NCBI RefSeq assembly: GCF_000286315.1
Contig: NZ_ALJG01000344.1
Location: forward strand, 1 to 32,809
Origin: Paenisporosarcina sp. TG20
GTDB taxonomy: Bacteria; Bacillota; Bacilli; Bacillales_A; Planococcaceae
Direction of reading: 5' to 3'
Length of the DNA: 32,809 nucleotides
In this document: positions 1 to 9,519 of the stretch, in pieces
Layout: every line of letters begins with the position of its first letter
Position numbering within the stretch: position 1 is the first letter of the stretch
Program-made: the position numbers and the translations under genes
The notes under the pieces: generated by a model
What the model was told of the DNA's origin: nothing
The model's database searches: none
What the model saw: the letters and a program-made list of their open reading frames with translations, nothing else

Positions 1-150
1 GAACGTTTAAGTTCAAGTTGTTTTCAATACCAACAGGTGTCGGCGGAAGAAAACGTTTTGCTTAAACATCTAGTGTTTAAGACTTTAATAGTTGACGTTT
101 TGCTGTTCAGTTTTCAAGGTTCATTTGGCGTGCCGCTCGTTTTGGCGACT
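1..150 (-). other. rrn leader: rRNA operon leader (16S gene lies beyond base 1)
   Basis: Read on the minus strand, this is the transcribed leader of an rRNA operon. A boxA-like stretch (TGAACCTTGAAAACTGAAC, 105-123) matches the conserved antitermination element found just before 16S genes in Bacillales. An 8-bp perfect hairpin (CTTAAACA / TGTTTAAG, loop TCTAG) lies at 61-81. The leader follows tandem promoters, and in B. subtilis lysS is also followed by an rRNA operon in the same direction. The 16S sequence itself is not in the window. An open reading frame on the plus strand here is a chance frame. Confidence 0.8.
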
Positions 151-155
151 TTAAT

Positions 156-184
156 ATCATATCAAATTATCATCTTCATGTCAA
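156..184 (-). promoter_or_regulatory. rRNA promoter P2 (sigma-A)
   Basis: On the minus strand the -35 is TTGACA (179-184) and the -10 is TATGAT (156-161), separated by exactly 17 nt. This near-consensus arrangement is typical of the downstream promoter of a Bacillus rRNA operon. Transcription should start near 149. Confidence 0.85.
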
Positions 185-240
185 TGAAAAGTTTTAACTA
201 TTTTCATTCACTATGTTGCCATCAAAATAGCAACTTGATT

Positions 241-270
241 AATATACCACAATTTACAGTAGAAATGCAA
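241..270 (-). promoter_or_regulatory. rRNA promoter P1 (sigma-A, extended -10)
   Basis: The -35 is TTGCAT (265-270) and the -10 is TATATT (241-246), 18 nt apart, with a TGG extension before the -10. It lies about 85 nt upstream of P2 and just downstream of the lysS terminator, the usual tandem rRNA promoter layout. Confidence 0.65.
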
Positions 271-283
271 GTCTTTTTTGATA

Positions 284-318
284 AAAGTAAAAGGAGCTAG
301 AATCTCTTCTAGCTTCTT
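284..318 (-). terminator. intrinsic terminator of lysS
   Basis: A 12-bp stem (291-302 with 307-318, one G-U pair, loop TCTC) is followed on the minus strand by a T-rich tail. It begins 9 nt after the lysS stop codon and separates lysS from the rRNA promoters. Confidence 0.85.
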
Positions 319-326
319 TTATTTCC

Positions 327-2092
<1,766 letters not shown>

Positions 2093-2123
2093 GGGGAGCT
2101 ATCATCAAAAGTGACAGCTCCCC
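2093..2123 (-). terminator. probable terminator after dusB
   Basis: A 12-bp GC-rich stem (2093-2104 with 2112-2123, one G-U pair, 7-nt loop) begins 12 nt after the dusB stop. The T-tract on the minus strand is short (TTTGTA), so termination may be partial, leaving some read-through into lysS. Confidence 0.65.
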
Positions 2124-2134
2124 CCAGACCTTCT

Positions 2135-3160
2135 TTATATAACACTAGCTTCAAGTTCACGACCTAAAGCCATTTGCTCGTCTGCAAAGTTGTTGATGAA
2201 TGTCCGTAATTCTAGTGCGGATTCTGTTTGGTTAATTAAGTTACGTGCTATTCCGTTTCCACGGATGCCTTTTAAATACCATGAAGCATGCTTACGCATT
2301 TCTCGAACAGCAATGTTTTCACCTTTCAGTGCAACTAAACGTTCAAAGTGAAGTAAACATACATCCATCTTCTCGCGAACAGATGGTTCAGGTCTTAATT
2401 CTCCAGACTCCAAGTATTCTACAGTACGGTAAATCATCCAAGGGTCACCTAAGGCGGCGCGGCCAATCATGACAGCATCAACACCTGTTTCCTCTAACAT
2501 GCGCTTCGCATCTTGAGGTGTTTCTACATCACCATTGCCGATAACAGGAATATTGACGCTTTCTTTCACTTGACGAATGATATCCCAGTCAGCATGTCCT
2601 TCATACATTTGCACACGCGTACGCCCATGAACTGCTACCGCTGAACCACCAGCACGTTCAATTGCTTGCGCGTTTTCAACTGCATATAAATGATCTAAAT
2701 CCCAGCCTGTACGCATTTTTACACTGACAGGTTTTTTAACGTTATCCACAACAGTCGCTACCATCTCGTAAATTTTTTCAGGATCTAGTAACAACTTTGC
2801 GCCCGCTTCACATTTAATAATCTTCGAAACGGGACATCCCATATTGATATCAATAATATCGGCATTCGTATTTTGGTCAACATATTTCGCCGCTTCAACA
2901 AGCGTATCCTTGTCGCCACCAAAAATTTGTAAAGACAACGGGTTTTCTCTCTCGTCAATGTACAACATGTTTAATGTTCTTGCGTTTTTATTCACTATTC
3001 CTTTATCACTAATCATCTCTGCATAAACAAGTCCCGCACCAAACTCTTTAACCGTCAATCGGAATGCCGAGTTACAAATACCAGCCATCGGCGCTAAAAC
3101 TACTCGGTTATCCATTATGTGGTTGCCAATTTGAAACGACTTATCACTCATCTTTGTCAT
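2135..3160 (-). CDS. dusB: tRNA-dihydrouridine synthase DusB
   Basis: FMN-dependent enzyme reducing uridine to dihydrouridine in tRNA D-loops. The 341 residues form the expected TIM barrel followed by a helical tRNA-binding domain. Visible marks are APMAG near residue 24, the catalytic cysteine in INMGCPV (Cys109), MRTGW, VHGRTR, GNGDV, and the phosphate-binding IGRAALGDPW. AAGGAG upstream supports the first ATG; a second ATG lies at codon 4. It follows the small regulator gene yazB with a 17-nt gap and belongs to the folate operon, as in B. subtilis (yacF). Confidence 0.96.
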   Translation of the reverse strand: MTKMSDKSFQIGNHIMDNRVVLAPMAGICNSAFRLTVKEFGAGLVYAEMISDKGIVNKNARTLNMLYIDERENPLSLQIFGGDKDTLVEAAKYVDQNTNADIIDINMGCPVSKIIKCEAGAKLLLDPEKIYEMVATVVDNVKKPVSVKMRTGWDLDHLYAVENAQAIERAGGSAVAVHGRTRVQMYEGHADWDIIRQVKESVNIPVIGNGDVETPQDAKRMLEETGVDAVMIGRAALGDPWMIYRTVEYLESGELRPEPSVREKMDVCLLHFERLVALKGENIAVREMRKHASWYLKGIRGNGIARNLINQTESALELRTFINNFADEQMALGRELEASVI

Positions 3161-3177
3161 GATTTCCTCTCCTTTCC

Positions 3178-3390
3178 TTATATATAGGTTTTACCCATTA
3201 ACTCTTCTACCTTTATATGAAGCACGGATGCTATTGTCTCTAATTGTTCTTGTGTCGGTACTCGAGTTCCACGCTCGATTTGACCTAATATCGATGTAGA
3301 CATGCCTATTTCTTTGGACAAATCGAGTTGCTTCATCGCTTTTAATTTTCTAAATGCACGAATGCGTCGACCCCAGCGATTACTTTCCAT
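3178..3390 (-). CDS. yazB: YazB-like small HTH DNA-binding protein
   Basis: A 70-residue protein made up almost wholly of a Cro/C1-type (XRE) helix-turn-helix. The recognition segment is around residues 24-45 (LSKEIGMSTSILGQIERGTR). Its role is unknown to me; family membership suggests a transcriptional regulator. Its start lies inside the 3' end of folK (49-nt overlap, different frame), with AAGAAGG 9 nt upstream of the ATG, so translation is probably coupled to folK. The same small gene lies in this position in B. subtilis. Confidence 0.88.
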   Translation of the reverse strand: MESNRWGRRIRAFRKLKAMKQLDLSKEIGMSTSILGQIERGTRVPTQEQLETIASVLHIKVEELMGKTYI

Positions 3391-3860
3391 ACACGAACGC
3401 CTTCTTTCTGTACTTCTTCATACTTCCAAAAAGGGACTCCCGTTACTGGATGAATACTATCAGCCACTAATTCAAGTAAAGGTACGAGAACAAAACCTCG
3501 CTCATGCATTCGCGGATGAGGGATAGTAAGTTTACTCGACTCTATATTATCATTGTTATAGAGTAAGATGTCAAGGTCAATACATCTTGGTCCCCAACGA
3601 AATTCCCGTATTCTACCTAGGTTTTGTTCTGTTTCTAAACAAATAGTAAGTATCTCTTTCGCAGACAATTTACTTTTTATTTCTACAACCATATTTAAAA
3701 ATGCCGCTTGGTCAGTATACCCAACGGGATCTGTTTCATAAATAGATGAAATTCGGGTTACTTCTAAGTCTGCCTGCTGTTGCAACATTCTTACGGCATC
3801 TTGTAACATTTCTAAACGACCACCAAGATTCGATCCTAACGATAGGTAGGCGGTATTCAT
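3342..3860 (-). CDS. folK: HPPK, 6-hydroxymethyl-dihydropterin pyrophosphokinase
   Basis: Transfers pyrophosphate from ATP to 6-hydroxymethyl-7,8-dihydropterin, giving the substrate of FolP. The 172-residue protein starts with the family hallmark YLSLGSNLGGR and carries the HPPK signature RWGPRCIDLDILLY, with metal-binding aspartates, followed by IPHPRMHERGFVLVPL. It overlaps folB by 4 nt (ATGA), so translation is coupled. Its 3' end overlaps yazB. Confidence 0.97.
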   Translation of the reverse strand: MNTAYLSLGSNLGGRLEMLQDAVRMLQQQADLEVTRISSIYETDPVGYTDQAAFLNMVVEIKSKLSAKEILTICLETEQNLGRIREFRWGPRCIDLDILLYNNDNIESSKLTIPHPRMHERGFVLVPLLELVADSIHPVTGVPFWKYEEVQKEGVRVWKVIAGVDAFVHLEN

Positions 3861-4225
3861 GCAAACTTACCTCTCGTAATCTCGACAGCTATTGAACGAT
3901 AATGACCCGGAATTGGAGGGTCTGGTTTAATTACTATAACCTTACACCCTTTAACAAGATCTTTATAAGTGGATAGAATCTCAGTTGCAATTCGTTCTGC
4001 AACAGTCTCCACCAACTTCGCTGGTTCACCTTCAACAATTTTTTGACATATGAAAAACGCCTCTGCATAGTTAACGGTTTTCTCTAAATCGTCTGTTTGA
4101 CCAGCTTCTTGTAAATCCACAGCAAGCGATAGTGTGACACGGAATCGTTGACCAAGTTTTGTTTCTTCAGGAAACACACCATGATTCCCCCAGAATTCCA
4201 TTTCGTTTACATGAATATAATCCAT
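3857..4225 (-). CDS. folB: dihydroneopterin aldolase
   Basis: Converts 7,8-dihydroneopterin to 6-hydroxymethyl-dihydropterin and glycolaldehyde in folate synthesis. The 122-residue length is typical for FolB, a small tunnelling-fold enzyme that forms octamers. Conserved features seen are the N-terminal FWGNHGVFPEE segment with the active-site glutamate region, VNYAEAF, ETVAERIA, and the lysine in VIVIKPDPPIPGH. It lies 13 nt after folP and shares an ATGA overlap with folK. AAGGGG lies upstream of the ATG. Confidence 0.96.
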   Translation of the reverse strand: MDYIHVNEMEFWGNHGVFPEETKLGQRFRVTLSLAVDLQEAGQTDDLEKTVNYAEAFFICQKIVEGEPAKLVETVAERIATEILSTYKDLVKGCKVIVIKPDPPIPGHYRSIAVEITRGKFA

Positions 4226-4238
4226 TCCCCTTGCCCCC

Positions 4239-5090
4239 TTAACGTTCTATATATTTCTTTTTACTCGTAAGTACGTCCATCATGCGGACAGTGCGGACAA
4301 TTTCTTTCACATCATGTACTCTCATCATATGACACCCCTGCATGATGCCGAAAGAAACTGTTGCAGCAGTTCCTTCTAAGCGTTGTGAGACAGGAAGGTC
4401 TAATACTTTACCCACAATTGACTTGCGCGATGTTCCAAGTAACACAGGATAGCCCATCTCCACGAGGTCTGATAAATGTTGCATCATTAAAATATTATGA
4501 TGGATGGTTTTACCAAATCCAATGCCAGGGTCTAACCAGATATGATGATTTGGTACTCCTGCATCTTTCGCGATTTGCACACTTTCTTCTAAATCCCTAC
4601 GGACATCTAGCCAGAAATCTGTGTACTTCGTTTCTTTCTTGTTATGCATCAGTAAAATAGGTACGCCAAGTCTTGCAGCTACTTCGGCTATGGCAGGTTC
4701 TCGTCTTGCTCCCCATACATCATTAATAATATGTGCACCAGCCCGTATTGACGCCTCCGCCACTTTAGCTTTATAGGTATCAATTGAAATAGCTACATCT
4801 AACTCGCGTGATAATGCTTCTATGATAGGTATGACACGGGATAATTCTTCCTCCAGACCCACTGCAGCATGACCAGGACGAGTTGATTCTCCCCCTACAT
4901 CAATTATTCTTGCACCGTCTGCAACCATTTTCTTCGCATGAATGACGGCAGATTCAACAACGTTAAATTTTCCCCCATCTGAGAAAGAGTCTGGTGTGAC
5001 ATTTAATATTCCCATGACAATTGTTTCATTATGAAAATCAAATACCTTTCCATTCACTTCAAATGGTTTTGTATAGTTTTTTAAATTCAC
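4239..5090 (-). CDS. folP: dihydropteroate synthase
   Basis: Condenses p-aminobenzoate with the pterin pyrophosphate made by FolK to give dihydropteroate; this family is the target of sulfonamides. The 283-residue TIM barrel shows MGILNVTPDSFSDGGK (about 26-41), IIDVGGESTRPG (about 62-73), SIDTYK, LLMHNK, DPGIGFGKT (about 187-195), GTSRKS and the C-terminal RVHDV. The start is a GTG overlapping the pabC stop as GTGA, with GGGAG 8 nt upstream. It receives its substrate from the pab genes immediately before it. Confidence 0.98.
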   Translation of the reverse strand: MNLKNYTKPFEVNGKVFDFHNETIVMGILNVTPDSFSDGGKFNVVESAVIHAKKMVADGARIIDVGGESTRPGHAAVGLEEELSRVIPIIEALSRELDVAISIDTYKAKVAEASIRAGAHIINDVWGARREPAIAEVAARLGVPILLMHNKKETKYTDFWLDVRRDLEESVQIAKDAGVPNHHIWLDPGIGFGKTIHHNILMMQHLSDLVEMGYPVLLGTSRKSIVGKVLDLPVSQRLEGTAATVSFGIMQGCHMMRVHDVKEIVRTVRMMDVLTSKKKYIER

Positions 5091-5935
5091 TTCTGTCGCT
5101 CCCTGCCCGCCTGCTCAACGTAAAGTTCGTGTAATTGCTGATAGATCAATCCAGCTTTCCCTTGAAAATGAGTTGATTCAACCTGACTAATTGGAACCAA
5201 CTCTTGTACGGCATTTGTTACAAATACTTCGTCAGCAGCTTCTAACACGTCTTGTGTAAATAAACCTTCTACTACCTTAATGCCGAATACATTAGCTTTT
5301 TTGATGACCCAGTCGCGTGTAATTCCAGCTAATATTCCCGCGTCTAGTGATGGTGTATAAAGTACACCTTTGTTGGTCCAAAAAACATTTGATGTAATAC
5401 CTTCGGCCACATGTCCCTCTTTTGTCAAAAAGAATCCTTCTTGCTCGGCAAGTGAAGACAATTCTAAACGTGCATGTACATTGTTTGCATAGTGATGTGA
5501 TTTGTGACGGTTTTCACTCTCCGGTGTATTACGCCGAGTTTTTAACCACATCGCGGTTTTTTCTTTACCTCGTATGATGAATGGCAAGTCTTTTCGAAAC
5601 AAGATGATGGTAGGATTTTCGTATACAGTTGGCGCTAAACCAATATCATGGACACCCGCCGAAATATTTAACCGAAAATAACCATCTCCTCCACCGCTTA
5701 GCTTAGTTAATTCACATATAAGTGGGTATAACGTATTCGTATTTAATTGGTGATCAATCCGAAATTCATCTAGTGCATTTTGCATTCGAAGAACATGGTC
5801 TTCGAGCAAGAAAGGGTGCCCCTCATACGTACGAAAAGTTTCAAAAAAGCCTAACCCATATAAAAAACCGTGATCAAAAGGAGAAATACGTAGCTCTTCT
5901 GCTTTTATAAACTCTCCGTTCATCCAAGCCCACAC
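5087..5935 (-). CDS. pabC: aminodeoxychorismate lyase (class IV PLP enzyme)
   Basis: Releases pyruvate from 4-amino-4-deoxychorismate to give p-aminobenzoate. The fold is the branched-chain aminotransferase-like class IV type: SPFDHGFLYGLGFFETFR near the N terminus, the PLP lysine in the HKSHHYANN region, and GITSNVFW. I place the start at a GTG whose first base is the last base of the pabA stop (TAGTG, overlap 1 nt), with AGGAAG just upstream. A longer frame beginning with TTG at 5965 is open but has no ribosome binding site. An ATG four codons further in is another option. The chosen start gives 282 residues. Confidence 0.93.
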   Translation of the reverse strand: MWAWMNGEFIKAEELRISPFDHGFLYGLGFFETFRTYEGHPFLLEDHVLRMQNALDEFRIDHQLNTNTLYPLICELTKLSGGGDGYFRLNISAGVHDIGLAPTVYENPTIILFRKDLPFIIRGKEKTAMWLKTRRNTPESENRHKSHHYANNVHARLELSSLAEQEGFFLTKEGHVAEGITSNVFWTNKGVLYTPSLDAGILAGITRDWVIKKANVFGIKVVEGLFTQDVLEAADEVFVTNAVQELVPISQVESTHFQGKAGLIYQQLHELYVEQAGRERQK

Positions 5936-6528
5936 TATACTTCCTGCTTCTTTGCCATGTGGCAATAAGTATCAATGAAATTGCGAATCAACTGTTTTCC
6001 TTGTTCTGTCAGAATCGATTCTGGGTGGTATTGAACACCTTCAATTGGGAGCTCACGATGACGAAGCCCCATAATCTCACCTGCTGCAGTCCACGAAGTT
6101 ACTTCTAAACAATCAGGAAGAGATTCCTTCTCAACAATTAAAGAATGATATCGAGTTGCTAGAAATGGATTTGGCATTCCAGTGTTTACTCCTTTGCCAT
6201 CATGATGAACCGGCGATGTTTTCCCATGCATTAAACGCTCAGCACGAACGACATTACCACCGAATGCTTGTCCAATTGATTGATGACCAAGACAAACACC
6301 AAAAATTGGAATCAGTCCAGCAAAGTGAGTTACAACCTCTAGGCTAATACCCGCTTCATTTGGCGTACATGGCCCAGGAGAGATAATAATCATTTCTGGA
6401 TTTAACGACTCAATTTCTTTCATCGTTAGTTCATCATTTCGTTTAACCACTAACTCTTCGCCTAGTTCACCAAAATATTGAACTAAATTATAAGTAAATG
6501 AATCGTAGTTATCAATCATTAAAATCAT
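5935..6528 (-). CDS. pabA: aminodeoxychorismate/anthranilate synthase glutaminase subunit
   Basis: Class I glutamine amidotransferase that supplies ammonia to PabB. In B. subtilis the same protein also serves anthranilate synthase (TrpG role). The 197 residues contain the whole catalytic triad: Cys79 in FGVCLGHQS and His168/Glu170 in YHPES. It starts with [14 protein letters not shown], nearly identical to B. subtilis PabA. The start lies inside the end of pabB (17-nt overlap) with AGAGGGTG upstream, so the two subunits are translationally coupled. Confidence 0.97.
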   Translation of the reverse strand: MILMIDNYDSFTYNLVQYFGELGEELVVKRNDELTMKEIESLNPEMIIISPGPCTPNEAGISLEVVTHFAGLIPIFGVCLGHQSIGQAFGGNVVRAERLMHGKTSPVHHDGKGVNTGMPNPFLATRYHSLIVEKESLPDCLEVTSWTAAGEIMGLRHRELPIEGVQYHPESILTEQGKQLIRNFIDTYCHMAKKQEV

Positions 6529-7942
6529 GTTTGGTCACACCCTCTGCCATTGCTTTTGCTTGCCAAAGCGCTTTTGCTTTGTTTAACGATTCGGTGTACT
6601 CATTTGCGGGATCTGAATCAATAACGATACCCGCTCCAGCTTGTATATGTGCTATTCCATTTTGCACATATGCTGTACGAATAACGATGTTGAATTCCAA
6701 ATCACCCGTAAAACCAAGCCACCCGATAGAGCCTGTATATAAACCACGTCTTACTGGTTCAAGTTCTTCAATAATTTCCATTGTCCTAATTTTGGGTGCT
6801 CCTGTGATGGTCCCGCCCGGAAACGTAGCGCGAATGACGTCCGTATTTGAAGTGTTTTTAGCAAGTATTCCTCGAACGTTCGATACAATATGCATCACAT
6901 GCGAATATTTTTCGATAACCATGAACTCATTCACTTCAACAGAACCATACTTAGATACACGGCCTAGATCATTGCGCTCTAAATCAACCAACATGACATG
7001 TTCAGCACGTTCTTTTTCATTATCGATTAATTCTTTCGCAAGTAGCGCATCTTCTTCTTCATTGTTTCCACGAGGACGTGTACCGGCAATTGGACGAGTT
7101 GATAATTCATCACCCTTTTTCTTTACTAACAATTCGGGAGACCCTGATACAACTGCAAAATCAGGTGATTGAATATACGCCATGTAAGGTGAAGGGTTAA
7201 ATGAACGCAACGCTTCATAGTACGTGACTGGTGAAACTGATAGCGCTTTCGATTGCCGCACCGATAAGTTCACTTGGAACACATCACCTTGACTAATATA
7301 TGTTTGAACTTGTCTTACAGCATCTTCGAATGTTGGACCCGTCATTGAGACTTGTATTTCTATGTCATCTTCAAGTACCTCTGTTGCATCACCTGAAGAA
7401 AATAGTCTTGACTCTAAACCTAACTTAGCAGCTTGTTGCCACTTTTCACATTCTGCTTCCAAATTAACATCAACTGTCGAAGTGTGCATGATATGCACAC
7501 TTTCGTTTTCTATATCTAAAACTGCCCAATGATCAAGCAAGTAAAAAAATAAATCCGGAATATGTAGATCGTCTTCCGTATTATTTGGAAGTGATTCAAT
7601 TTGGCGTACATAGTCGTAAGTAATAAATCCAGCCGCTCCACCTTGGAAATCGGGTAAATTGGAGATATGTGCGAATTGATACTCCGCTACTAATTCTTCG
7701 ACTAATTGTAATGATTCTCCGTGTCTTTCTTCTACTTTCCCATTGCGCCACTTGATACGTAATCCTTCTTCAATCGATTCTATAATAGCCAACGGATTCC
7801 AAGAAGCTACGCTAAATTGACCCCCACGACCACTTTCCATCAAGATGTGATGAGATTCAACACGTGTTAACTCTTTATACGCATAATAAAATTCATCTTT
7901 ATTCAATGAAGTTTTAATGGTATGCAATTGAACATCATGCAC
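6512..7942 (-). CDS. pabB: aminodeoxychorismate synthase component I
   Basis: Chorismate-utilising enzyme that aminates chorismate with ammonia from PabA. The 476 residues show the chorismate-binding domain: [18 protein letters not shown] (284-292), [28 protein letters not shown] and [11 protein letters not shown]. The residue in the PIxGT motif is alanine, as in anthranilate synthases, rather than the lysine of E. coli PabB; the gene neighbours still argue for PabB. The start is GTG at 7942, with AGGGGG about 9 nt upstream; the nearby ATG is out of frame. It is the first gene of the folate operon. Confidence 0.94.
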   Translation of the reverse strand: MHDVQLHTIKTSLNKDEFYYAYKELTRVESHHILMESGRGGQFSVASWNPLAIIESIEEGLRIKWRNGKVEERHGESLQLVEELVAEYQFAHISNLPDFQGGAAGFITYDYVRQIESLPNNTEDDLHIPDLFFYLLDHWAVLDIENESVHIMHTSTVDVNLEAECEKWQQAAKLGLESRLFSSGDATEVLEDDIEIQVSMTGPTFEDAVRQVQTYISQGDVFQVNLSVRQSKALSVSPVTYYEALRSFNPSPYMAYIQSPDFAVVSGSPELLVKKKGDELSTRPIAGTRPRGNNEEEDALLAKELIDNEKERAEHVMLVDLERNDLGRVSKYGSVEVNEFMVIEKYSHVMHIVSNVRGILAKNTSNTDVIRATFPGGTITGAPKIRTMEIIEELEPVRRGLYTGSIGWLGFTGDLEFNIVIRTAYVQNGIAHIQAGAGIVIDSDPANEYTESLNKAKALWQAKAMAEGVTKHDFND

Positions 7943-8015
7943 GTTCGGTTTCCCCCTGAAAAAACAGTATTGCCTTTATCTTATCGTGAATGACTAGTTA
8001 AACGCCACTACAAAA

Positions 8016-8049
8016 ACACAGCTAACACCAATAAAGGCGCTAGCTGTGT
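8016..8049 (-). terminator. terminator of cysK (bidirectional shape)
   Basis: A 14-bp stem (8016-8029 with 8036-8049, one G-U pair, 6-nt loop) lies 30 nt after the cysK stop. T-tracts follow on both strands, slightly longer on the plus strand. It separates cysK from the pab/folate operon. Confidence 0.88.
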
Positions 8050-8078
8050 TTTTTCTTGTACGTTTATCGCAATATCTA

Positions 8079-9008
8079 CTATTTATTTTCGTCAAACTGG
8101 TATAGAGGTGTACTTAAATAACGTTCTCCATTTGAAGGAAGAATAGCTAAAACTTTTTTACCCTTACCTAGTCTGCGCGCCACTTCTAACGCTGCATATA
8201 AAGCTGCGCCTGATGAAACGCCACCTAAAATTCCTTCTTCACGAGCTGCTCTACGTGCTGTTTCATATGCATCTTCGTTTGAAACTTGAATGACGCTATC
8301 GTAAATATCAGTATTTAACACTGCAGGCACAAAACCTGCGCCAATTCCTTGAATTTTATGAGGTCCTGGTTGTCCACCTGATAAAACTGCCGAATCTTTA
8401 GGTTCAACTGCTACAATTTCAATGCCCGGGAAGTTGTTTTTCAATACTTCACCTGCACCAGTAATCGTACCGCCCGTACCAATTCCGGAAATGAAAGCAT
8501 CTAGTTGATCCATAGCTTCTACAATTTCTGGACCTGTTGTTAAGCGATGTACTTCTGGATTTGATAGATTATTGAATTGTTGGGGCATAAACCAACCTTT
8601 TTCTTCTGCTAGTTCAGTTGCTTTTGCAATTGCACCTTTCATTCCATCCGGGCCTGGAGTTAACACCAAGTCCGCACCGTATGCTCGCAACAAATTACGT
8701 CGCTCCATACTCATCGTTTCAGGCATAACCAGTACAGTTTTATACCCTTTAGCCGCTGCGATCATTGCAAGACCGATTCCAGTGTTACCACTTGTCGGCT
8801 CAATAATCGTGTCCCCTTGTTTTAACTTCCCGTCTCGCTCACCCGCTTCTATCATCGAAAGAGCAATACGGTCTTTTACACTACTGCTTGGGTTAAAGAA
8901 TTCTAACTTTAAATAAACCTCTGCATCTTCAGGCCCTGTTAAACGGTTCAATTTCACAATCGGTGTTTTCCCTACTAAATCCGCGACTGAATTACCTATA
9001 CGTGTCAT
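8079..9008 (-). CDS. cysK: cysteine synthase A (O-acetylserine sulfhydrylase)
   Basis: PLP enzyme making L-cysteine from O-acetylserine and sulfide. The 309 residues carry the PLP lysine in NPSSSVKDR (Lys45), [12 protein letters not shown] (about 71-82) and [10 protein letters not shown] (about 175-184). The open frame extends 34 codons further upstream, but that part has no family similarity, and AGGAGTGAGG lies directly before the ATG at 9008, so that is the start. The gene has its own promoter and terminator. The upstream region abuts the insertion that carries the transposase. Confidence 0.97.
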   Translation of the reverse strand: MTRIGNSVADLVGKTPIVKLNRLTGPEDAEVYLKLEFFNPSSSVKDRIALSMIEAGERDGKLKQGDTIIEPTSGNTGIGLAMIAAAKGYKTVLVMPETMSMERRNLLRAYGADLVLTPGPDGMKGAIAKATELAEEKGWFMPQQFNNLSNPEVHRLTTGPEIVEAMDQLDAFISGIGTGGTITGAGEVLKNNFPGIEIVAVEPKDSAVLSGGQPGPHKIQGIGAGFVPAVLNTDIYDSVIQVSNEDAYETARRAAREEGILGGVSSGAALYAALEVARRLGKGKKVLAILPSNGERYLSTPLYQFDENK

Positions 9009-9054
9009 TTCCTCACTCCTAATCCCTAGTAGTTTAATTGGTTTTGTTATCTTA

Positions 9055-9083
9055 ATCCTACCAATAGTTGTGACTTTTCGCAA
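9055..9083 (-). promoter_or_regulatory. probable sigma-A promoter of cysK
   Basis: Minus-strand -35 TTGCGA (9078-9083) and -10 TAGGAT (9055-9060) are 17 nt apart, with a TGG extension before the -10. This would give a leader of about 40 nt. I could not identify a clear CymR box. Confidence 0.45.
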
Positions 9084-9197
9084 ATAAAAAGCAGCTCCTA
9101 AATGATTCATAGAAACTACTTGAGTATATTGTTATAATACGTAACTTTACGCATTTTATGTCTAGTTCTGGAAATCTAGCAATCTGGTTGTACAATA

Positions 9198-9268
9198 ATT
9201 GACGTTGGTGAAAGAAAATCCCCCTCCCTTTAAAGGGAGACGAGGAGGATCTTCACTAACGTCATTTT
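9198..9268. repeat. imperfect 70-nt palindrome at the left edge of the insertion
   Basis: Outer arms GACGTTGGTGAA (9201-9212) and TTCACTAACGTC (9252-9263) pair with one G-U. Between them lie CCTCC/GGAGG segments and an exact 16-bp palindrome, CTCCCTTTAAAGGGAG (9224-9239). A T-run follows on the plus strand. It could be a terminator, a miniature element, or one end of a larger unit, because the same arm sequence recurs at 11137-11149. Confidence 0.6.
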
Positions 9269-9293
9269 TTATAAATATATTGGATAATGTAGG

Positions 9294-9396
9294 TTTCCGT
9301 TCCAAGCGGACGCTTTCCGCGGGCACGGCTTCAGCCGCTTCCCTCGCTGCGCTCAGTCCAGGGTCTTCAGCTCGCGCTGTTCCCGCTGGAGTCGCC
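9294..9396 (+). repeat. GC-rich intergenic repeat, copy A
   Basis: About 103 nt, much richer in GC than its surroundings. Two blocks (about 9308-9336 and 9361-9396) are virtually identical to copy B, and the centre between them differs in sequence and length. The outer blocks are partly complementary to each other (CCGCGGG against CCCGCTGG), suggesting an imperfect hairpin. From general knowledge, repeats of this style are common between genes in Bacillaceae and Planococcaceae. Open frames across it are not genes. Confidence 0.75.
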
Positions 9397-9519
9397 GCTT
9401 TCCACTTCAATCAGCTGGAGGGTCTGGGTAAGAAAAATTCCCTTTATATATAAAGAAAACAAGTGAAATTCCCTGTAGAATCAAAGTCGACCAAAACCAT
9501 CATTCAGGAGGAAATTCAC

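Noticed and set aside
37-300. 87-codon open frame on the plus strand
   Set aside because: It runs through the rRNA promoters and boxA leader on the other strand and has no ribosome binding site or family features.
9009-9120. CymR operator or S-box riboswitch before cysK
   Set aside because: No convincing match to either could be made by eye.
9162-9453. Two open frames of about 82-84 codons on opposite strands
   Set aside because: They are produced by the GC-rich repeat; no start signals and no likeness to a protein.
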